NCBI GenBank assembly: GCA_002409585.1
Contig: DHNP01000047.1
Span: 1,470 to 28,532, forward strand
DNA: 27,063 nucleotides
Direction: 5' to 3'
From: Ruminococcaceae bacterium UBA5413
GTDB lineage: Bacteria; Bacillota; Clostridia; Oscillospirales; Acutalibacteraceae
Positions 23,218-27,063 of the stretch are shown piece after piece. A model generated the notes under the pieces. The model saw only the letters and a list, made by a program, of their open reading frames with translations, was not told the DNA's origin and ran no database searches. Made by a program: the position numbers and the translations under genes. How positions within the stretch are numbered: position 1 is the stretch's first letter; every line of letters starts with the position of its first letter.

Positions 23218-23997
23218 ATGGAAGTTGTAATTTTGGCCGGCGGACTGCCGAGTTCCATAAGCGAGCAGCCTGACGGCATACCGAAGCCAATGGCGGAGAT
23301 AGGCGGCAGGCCCCTTTTGTGGCATATAATGAAGTCCTTTTCGCAGTACGGCCTCACGGATTTTATAATATGCGCCGGATATAGGTCTTATGTCATAAAG
23401 CAATATTTCTTAAATTATTACGTTTATAAATCTGACATAACTGTCGACCTCGCAAAAAACAAGGTTACGGTGCATAACAAAGTCACTGAGCCTTGGGCAG
23501 TGACAATATTGGATACAGGAGTCAACTCAAGCACCGCTGAGCGCGTTAAACAAGCCGCGCCCTATTTAGAGGGTGACGATTTTATAGTATGCTATGGTGA
23601 CTGCCTGTCGGATATAAACATTAATTCCCTTATCGATTCGCACAGTAAGGATGGCCATATAATGACGGCAGCGGTTGCTAAACCAACCGGCAGAAACACT
23701 ATAATGAATATAGTACAGCCAGGAGACATAAAAGGAAGCTGCATTCCGTCGTCCGACATACATAACGCTTGGGTAAATGCATGCACAATGGTTGTAAACA
23801 AGCGCATTTTTGCACAGTTAGAAGATATGCGCGGAACATTTGAAACAGATGTATTAAACAGGCTTGCACAAATACATGAGGTTTCGGCCTTTTACCATGA
23901 CGGCTTTTGGTGCCCTGTAGAAACAGTACGCGACCGAAACCATATGCAGCAGTTATGGGAAAGCGGCCATGCGCCATGGAAAATTTGGAACGATTAA
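23218..23997 (+). CDS. Degenerate paralogue of glucose-1-phosphate cytidylyltransferase
   Basis: A 259-residue RfbF-like protein, the same length as the next gene and collinear with it. The nucleotide-binding signature GG-x-GTR is changed to GGLPSS (P11, S12, S13), so the catalytic Arg is missing. The EK segment that normally contacts the sugar phosphate is replaced by Pro/Ser residues, GRFGA has become GRNTI, and the N-x-G motif is NAC. KPMAEIGG, the YGD motif and the C-terminal FWxPxxTxRD block are kept, so the fold and perhaps dimerisation survive. Start: an in-frame GTG at 23206 exists, but the ATG at 23218 follows GGTGA by five bases and gives matching paralogue length. It is probably a regulatory or structural partner of the active enzyme; activity is doubtful. 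Confidence 0.82.
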   Translation: MEVVILAGGLPSSISEQPDGIPKPMAEIGGRPLLWHIMKSFSQYGLTDFIICAGYRSYVIKQYFLNYYVYKSDITVDLAKNKVTVHNKVTEPWAVTILDTGVNSSTAERVKQAAPYLEGDDFIVCYGDCLSDININSLIDSHSKDGHIMTAAVAKPTGRNTIMNIVQPGDIKGSCIPSSDIHNAWVNACTMVVNKRIFAQLEDMRGTFETDVLNRLAQIHEVSAFYHDGFWCPVETVRDRNHMQQLWESGHAPWKIWND

Positions 23998-24015
23998 GGG
24001 AGTATAAAGCCAGAC

Positions 24016-24795
24016 ATGAAAGTAGTCATTTTCGCAGGCGGGAAGGGAACGCGCATAGCGGAAGAGTCTGTTTACCGCCCCAAACCGCTTATCGAGATAG
24101 GCGGTAAGCCCATACTTTGGCACATAATGGACTGGTACTCTTCTTTCGGCTACAATGAATTTATTATTTGCTGCGGCTATAAAGGGCAGATGATAAAACA
24201 ATACTTTTTGGACTATTACACTAAAAACTCAGACATAAAAGTTGACCTGGAAACCGGCGGCATGCGGATACTTTCACAAAATATAGAACCATGGAAGGTA
24301 ACGCTTGTCAACACCGGGCTTGGCACGCTAACGTCTGGGCGCTTAATGAGGGTGCGGCGTTACATAGACGGGGATACATTTATGATGACTTACGGCGACG
24401 GTGTGGGCAACATAGACATACCGTCACTTTTAAAACAGTACTATTCAAACGGTAAGTTCGCGACTATATCATTAACAAAACCTGAAGGGCGGTTTGGCGC
24501 TGTACAGATAAGCAGGGATACGGGACTCGTGGAGTGTTTCAGGGAAAAAGCCCGCGGAGACCAATCGTGGGTGAACATTGGATTTTCGGCTTTTTCTACC
24601 GAAATTTTTAATTATCTCGGCGACGGCAATTCAATGCTTGAAGACAAGCCTTATGAATTGCTTGCAAAGGACGGCCAAATGGGAGCCTATTTCCATAAAG
24701 GATTTTGGTCGCCGATGGACACCGTTAAAGACAAGGAATACCTTGAGGGTTTATGGAATACCGGAAACGCCCCATGGAAAAGGCCTCCGGCTTAA
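24016..24795 (+). CDS. rfbF: Glucose-1-phosphate cytidylyltransferase
   Basis: A 259-residue nucleotidyltransferase making CDP-glucose from CTP and glucose-1-phosphate. The signature FAGGKGTRIAEES (6-18) with Arg13, RPKPLIEIGG (21-30) with Lys23, TYGDGVGNID, PEGRFGAVQI, CFREKARGD, WVNIGF and YFHKGFWSPMDTVKDKEYLEGLW are all as in the RfbF/DdhA family. It follows its degenerate paralogue by 18 bases. The usual next enzyme, CDP-glucose 4,6-dehydratase, is not in the window, so CDP-glucose is either used directly or processed by an enzyme elsewhere. A bidirectional terminator lies about 110 bases after the stop. Confidence 0.95.
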   Translation: MKVVIFAGGKGTRIAEESVYRPKPLIEIGGKPILWHIMDWYSSFGYNEFIICCGYKGQMIKQYFLDYYTKNSDIKVDLETGGMRILSQNIEPWKVTLVNTGLGTLTSGRLMRVRRYIDGDTFMMTYGDGVGNIDIPSLLKQYYSNGKFATISLTKPEGRFGAVQISRDTGLVECFREKARGDQSWVNIGFSAFSTEIFNYLGDGNSMLEDKPYELLAKDGQMGAYFHKGFWSPMDTVKDKEYLEGLWNTGNAPWKRPPA

Positions 24796-24901
24796 ACAAA
24801 GCATTGATGCAAACAATGTTATTAAAATAGTAAAAAGCAGCCGCGGCAACTGCGGATGCTAAAACCGGACAGTCACTTAAAGCGGCCGGCAGCGCGGGTA
24901 T

Positions 24902-24938
24902 AAAACAAAAACGCACCCACAAACGTGAGTGCGTTTTT
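24902..24938. terminator. Bidirectional terminator between the glycan cluster and tRNA-Leu
   Basis: AACGCAC (24910-24916) pairs with GTGCGTT (24929-24935), with a CAC/GTG inner extension. Plus strand: a five-T run. Minus strand: TTTTTGTTTTA. It suits both the plus-strand cluster and the minus-strand tRNA. Confidence 0.85.
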
Positions 24939-24958
24939 ACGTGCAGGCTCCGACTGCT

Positions 24959-25045
24959 TGGTGCCGCTGACCGGACTTGAACCGGTACGGTATTGCTACC
25001 GAGGGATTTTAAGTCCCTTGTGTCTGCCAATTTCACCACAGCGGC
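24959..25045 (-). tRNA. tRNA-Leu (anticodon UAA)
   Basis: An 87-base class II tRNA including CCA: acceptor GCCGCTG/CAGCGGC, D arm with GGTGAAATTGGCAGAC, anticodon stem AGGGA/TCCCT around CTTAAAA giving TAA, a variable arm CGGTAGCAATACCG, and T arm CCGG TTCAAGT CCGG. It reads UUA (and UUG) codons. Confidence 0.97.
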
Positions 25046-25074
25046 TTATTAAAAGCATAATGCACAATATAAAA

Positions 25075-25103
25075 ATTATATCACGTACGCCATGAAAAAT
25101 CAA
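25075..25103 (-). promoter_or_regulatory. Promoter of tRNA-Leu(UAA)
   Basis: On the minus strand TTGATT (25098-25103), a 17-base spacer and TATAAT (25075-25080), 30 bases before the tRNA. Confidence 0.8.
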
Positions 25104-25255
25104 TTAAAATCCGCAACAAAAGCGCACTATTTATCAAAGGCGTGTATGTATATTTTATCATGCCGCGTTTAAAATTGGGGCAATGCATACCGCCAAACCG
25201 CAGTGCATATGGGCCATTATTACGTACAGCAGCCGTAACCTTTCGGCATGCGTCT

Positions 25256-25744
25256 TTATTCGTCAAGGCTGCAGACTATGGTCTTATTGCCGTGGCTTTG
25301 TACAATGGACAGTACGTCTTCAAAAGATATGAAAACCGTAGCCGTGTTTTCCATAGGGTGTATGCCTATCTGCCGGTTCTGCATACATGCGTCAAAAACA
25401 ACTGTCACTTTCTTTTCTTCATCATTAAGAACGCCAAGCGGCGTCACGCTGCCGGCTTTTAATTTAAGTAAATCCCACAGTGCCGCTTCATCGGCAAAGC
25501 TCAGCCTGCGGCTGCCTATGTTTGCGCTTAATTTTTTAATGTTAACCCTTTTATCAATCGGGACAACAACTAAATAATAATTTTTCTTTTTATCGTCGCG
25601 CAGGAAAAGGTTTTTAACTATTTTATCTTTATCGGGTATATTGATACTGTCCATCTGCCCGGCGGAAAAAAGCGCAGGGTGTTCATATGACTTATAGTCT
25701 ATATTGTTTTTATCCAAAAAGGAATATATGCCTTGTTTATCCAA
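25256..25744 (-). CDS. ProX/PrdX-type prolyl-tRNA editing protein
   Basis: A protein of about 162 residues of the YbaK/ProX (INS) superfamily, free-standing deacylases that clear mischarged tRNA-Pro (mainly Ala-tRNA-Pro). Visible features: YKSYEHPALF near the start, DKIVKNLFLRDDKKKNYYLVVVP with the KNLFL motif, LSANIGSRRLSFADEAALWDLLKLKAGSVTPLGVLND, and the late HPMENTATVFISFEDV segment. An ATG at 25768 is in frame but has no ribosome site before it. An AAAGGGG sits nine bases before the TTG at 25744, giving the usual N-terminus DKQGIYSFLDKNNIDY, so TTG is preferred. It lies 78 bases after the hydroxy-acid dehydrogenase gene. Confidence 0.88.
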   Translation of the reverse strand: MDKQGIYSFLDKNNIDYKSYEHPALFSAGQMDSINIPDKDKIVKNLFLRDDKKKNYYLVVVPIDKRVNIKKLSANIGSRRLSFADEAALWDLLKLKAGSVTPLGVLNDEEKKVTVVFDACMQNRQIGIHPMENTATVFISFEDVLSIVQSHGNKTIVCSLDE

Positions 25745-25822
25745 CTTACTAAACCCCTTTAGCGTCATTAAAATTTAACGGCAGGCTATCAAGCTTTTTG
25801 CATCGGCTGAAGCAATACAATA

Positions 25823-26845
25823 TCAAAAAAGCACCCTAACTCTGCTTTCATTTATATCGCTTATTTTTGCACAGCCTGTCATTTTCATAGTGTCCTGAAG
25901 TTCGGAAATTATTTTCTCCGTGTACAATTTAACACCTTCTTCCCCTCCGCCGCAGGCCGCGATTACGTAAGGCCGCCCTACAAGTACAGCGTCTGCTCCA
26001 AGCGCAAGCGCTTTGAAAACGTCAGCTCCCGTACGGAAACCGCCGTCTATGAAAATTTTCACCTTATCCCCTACTGCATTTTTTATCTCCGGAAGTACTT
26101 CAATGGTAGCTGGAGTATGGTCTAACACCCGTCCGCCATGGTTTGAAACCACTATACCATACGCTCCGCTCCGAGCAGCCTTAAGCGCGGCCAAAGGCGT
26201 CATAATCCCTTTGACTATAAATGGACAGCCGGCATACTCGGCGGTTTTGCGCAACTCACCGGGGCCTTTGGAGCACACAGGTTTGCCTGCCGCCGCCAAA
26301 AGGGGAAGCCCCGCAGAATCTATATCCATCGCCACGGCCATTGCGCCGCTGTTTTTTACAAGGTCAAGTTTCGCACGCAGAGTTTCCGTGTCCCACGGTT
26401 TGACCGTAGGCACAGCCATACCTCTGGATGCCTTGACCGCCAACAGCGAATCGGTTAAAAAATTATCCGGCGCCCCGTCGCCGGTAAAAGCAGCGCACCC
26501 TGCTTTTAAGCATCCGCTTACAAGCATTTCGGCATACGATTTTTCATTTAAAAAGCCATTGTAATTGGAGCCCAAGCCGCTTATAGGTGCAGCAAAAACA
26601 GGAGCCGCAAATTTGTGCCCAAAAAATTCGGCTGAAGTGTCCTGCCCTTTATCTTCATAAATAAGGTCCATATTAATTTTCACATTGGACAGTGCTTTAA
26701 AGTTACGTGTAAATGAACTTCCGCTGCCTTTTCCGCCTGTCCCTGGAATTTCGCCGCGGCAGGCGGCCCCATCGCATTCCCTGCATACCCGGCAGTTGGG
26801 AGCCATGTTTTCCTTTGCCTTTGCCAAAACTTCTTTGTATGTCAT
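25823..26845 (-). CDS. FMN-dependent alpha-hydroxy-acid dehydrogenase, clostridial type
   Basis: A 340-residue TIM-barrel flavoprotein of the lactate oxidase/LldD/glycolate oxidase family. The FMN-binding and catalytic parts are present: APISGLGS (86-93), IVKGI with Lys212, SNHGGRVLDH (234-243) with catalytic His236, and FIDGGFRTGADVFKALALGADAVLVGRP (265-292) with Arg271. The N-terminus is unusual: four cysteines at 18, 21, 24 and 29 (CRVCRECDGAAC) could hold a metal or [4Fe-4S] cluster, perhaps passing electrons to another carrier instead of oxygen in an anaerobe. Substrate is probably lactate or another 2-hydroxy acid. A GGAGG ribosome site and its own promoter precede it. Confidence 0.88.
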   Translation of the reverse strand: MTYKEVLAKAKENMAPNCRVCRECDGAACRGEIPGTGGKGSGSSFTRNFKALSNVKINMDLIYEDKGQDTSAEFFGHKFAAPVFAAPISGLGSNYNGFLNEKSYAEMLVSGCLKAGCAAFTGDGAPDNFLTDSLLAVKASRGMAVPTVKPWDTETLRAKLDLVKNSGAMAVAMDIDSAGLPLLAAAGKPVCSKGPGELRKTAEYAGCPFIVKGIMTPLAALKAARSGAYGIVVSNHGGRVLDHTPATIEVLPEIKNAVGDKVKIFIDGGFRTGADVFKALALGADAVLVGRPYVIAACGGGEEGVKLYTEKIISELQDTMKMTGCAKISDINESRVRVLF

Positions 26846-26930
26846 TATATTTCCTCCCGTACAGCAAAGCCCTGTGCAGATTGCTCTAAGCTGATTATAG
26901 CGACAGCATCCATAGCATTATTCCATAATT

Positions 26931-26959
26931 ATTATACCAAACTATTTATAAAACATCAA
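26931..26959 (-). promoter_or_regulatory. Promoter of the hydroxy-acid dehydrogenase gene
   Basis: On the minus strand TTGATG (26954-26959), a 17-base spacer and TATAAT (26931-26936), about 85 bases before the start codon. The rest of the right edge (26960-27063) shows no gene; a small GCGC hairpin near 27050 may belong to the next gene. Confidence 0.75.
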
Positions 26960-27063
26960 TACTGCAATCAGCCGTAACCAAACCGTACGTGCGTAAGAAG
27001 TCCGGCATGCCCTCGAAAGCACGGCAAAATGCAGAAATTCCGGAAAAGCGCTGAAGCGCCTTT

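Noticed and set aside
18365..24958. Attachment-site repeat or integrase marking an integrated element
   Set aside because: I looked for a second copy of the tRNA-Arg or tRNA-Leu 3' ends and for integrase or transposase motifs and found none by eye.
1..27063. CRISPR array, rRNA genes or insertion sequence
   Set aside because: No regularly spaced direct repeats, rRNA-like blocks or transposase frames were seen in the window.

Overview
The window looks like chromosome of an anaerobic, endospore-forming member of the Clostridia, most like the Oscillospirales/Ruminococcaceae. This rests on a YunB sporulation protein, an FlxA-like coiled-coil protein, a DUF6106-type protein, a clostridial FeoA-FeoA-FeoB-Cys-rich cluster, a PrdX/ProX-type editing protein, strong AGGAGG-like ribosome sites, frequent TTG/GTG starts and moderate GC. 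Species cannot be named from the sequence.

Layout. 1-748: the end of a secreted repeat protein with a Ser/Gly-rich linker, then a terminator. 770-1368: an O6-methylguanine-DNA methyltransferase with its own promoter. 1400-6963 (minus strand): a probable transcription unit that starts at a clear promoter, passes a 43-codon Met/Cys-rich ORF too short for ordinary gene calling and a strong terminator, then encodes a CapA-like metallophosphatase, the methionine ABC transporter MetN-MetI-MetQ and an M20 amidohydrolase. 7100-7343: tRNA-Arg(CCU). 7409-12160 (minus): FlxA-like protein, Xaa-Pro aminopeptidase, a lipoprotein, an AcpS-NnrD fusion and a DUF6106-type membrane protein. 12173-14404 (plus): a GT4 glycosyltransferase and YunB. 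14695-18106 (minus): the ferrous iron operon feoA-feoA-feoB-Cys-rich membrane peptide-DtxR-like regulator, with repeated GTTAG-N6-CTAAC palindromes.

18205-25103 is a block between tRNA-Arg(ACG) and tRNA-Leu(UAA). It holds a six-gene plus-strand glycan cluster: GT2, FkbM methyltransferase, radical SAM enzyme, GT2 with a long helical C-terminal region, a degenerate glucose-1-phosphate cytidylyltransferase paralogue and an intact one. Base composition changes sharply inside it, so it looks like an accessory, recombining surface-glycan locus. 25256-26959 (minus) holds a ProX-type prolyl-tRNA editing protein and an FMN-dependent alpha-hydroxy-acid dehydrogenase with an N-terminal cysteine cluster.

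The strongest candidates for something undescribed are: (i) the Met/Cys-rich micro-ORF placed between a promoter and a terminator ahead of the methionine transporter genes, either a metal/thiol micropeptide or a sulfur amino acid leader peptide; (ii) the paired active and pseudo-cytidylyltransferases in a radical SAM/FkbM glycan cluster; (iii) the feo operon's array of palindromic operators together with a DtxR-like protein that appears to lack the usual metal ligands. Functions are inferred from sequence alone; no database search was run.
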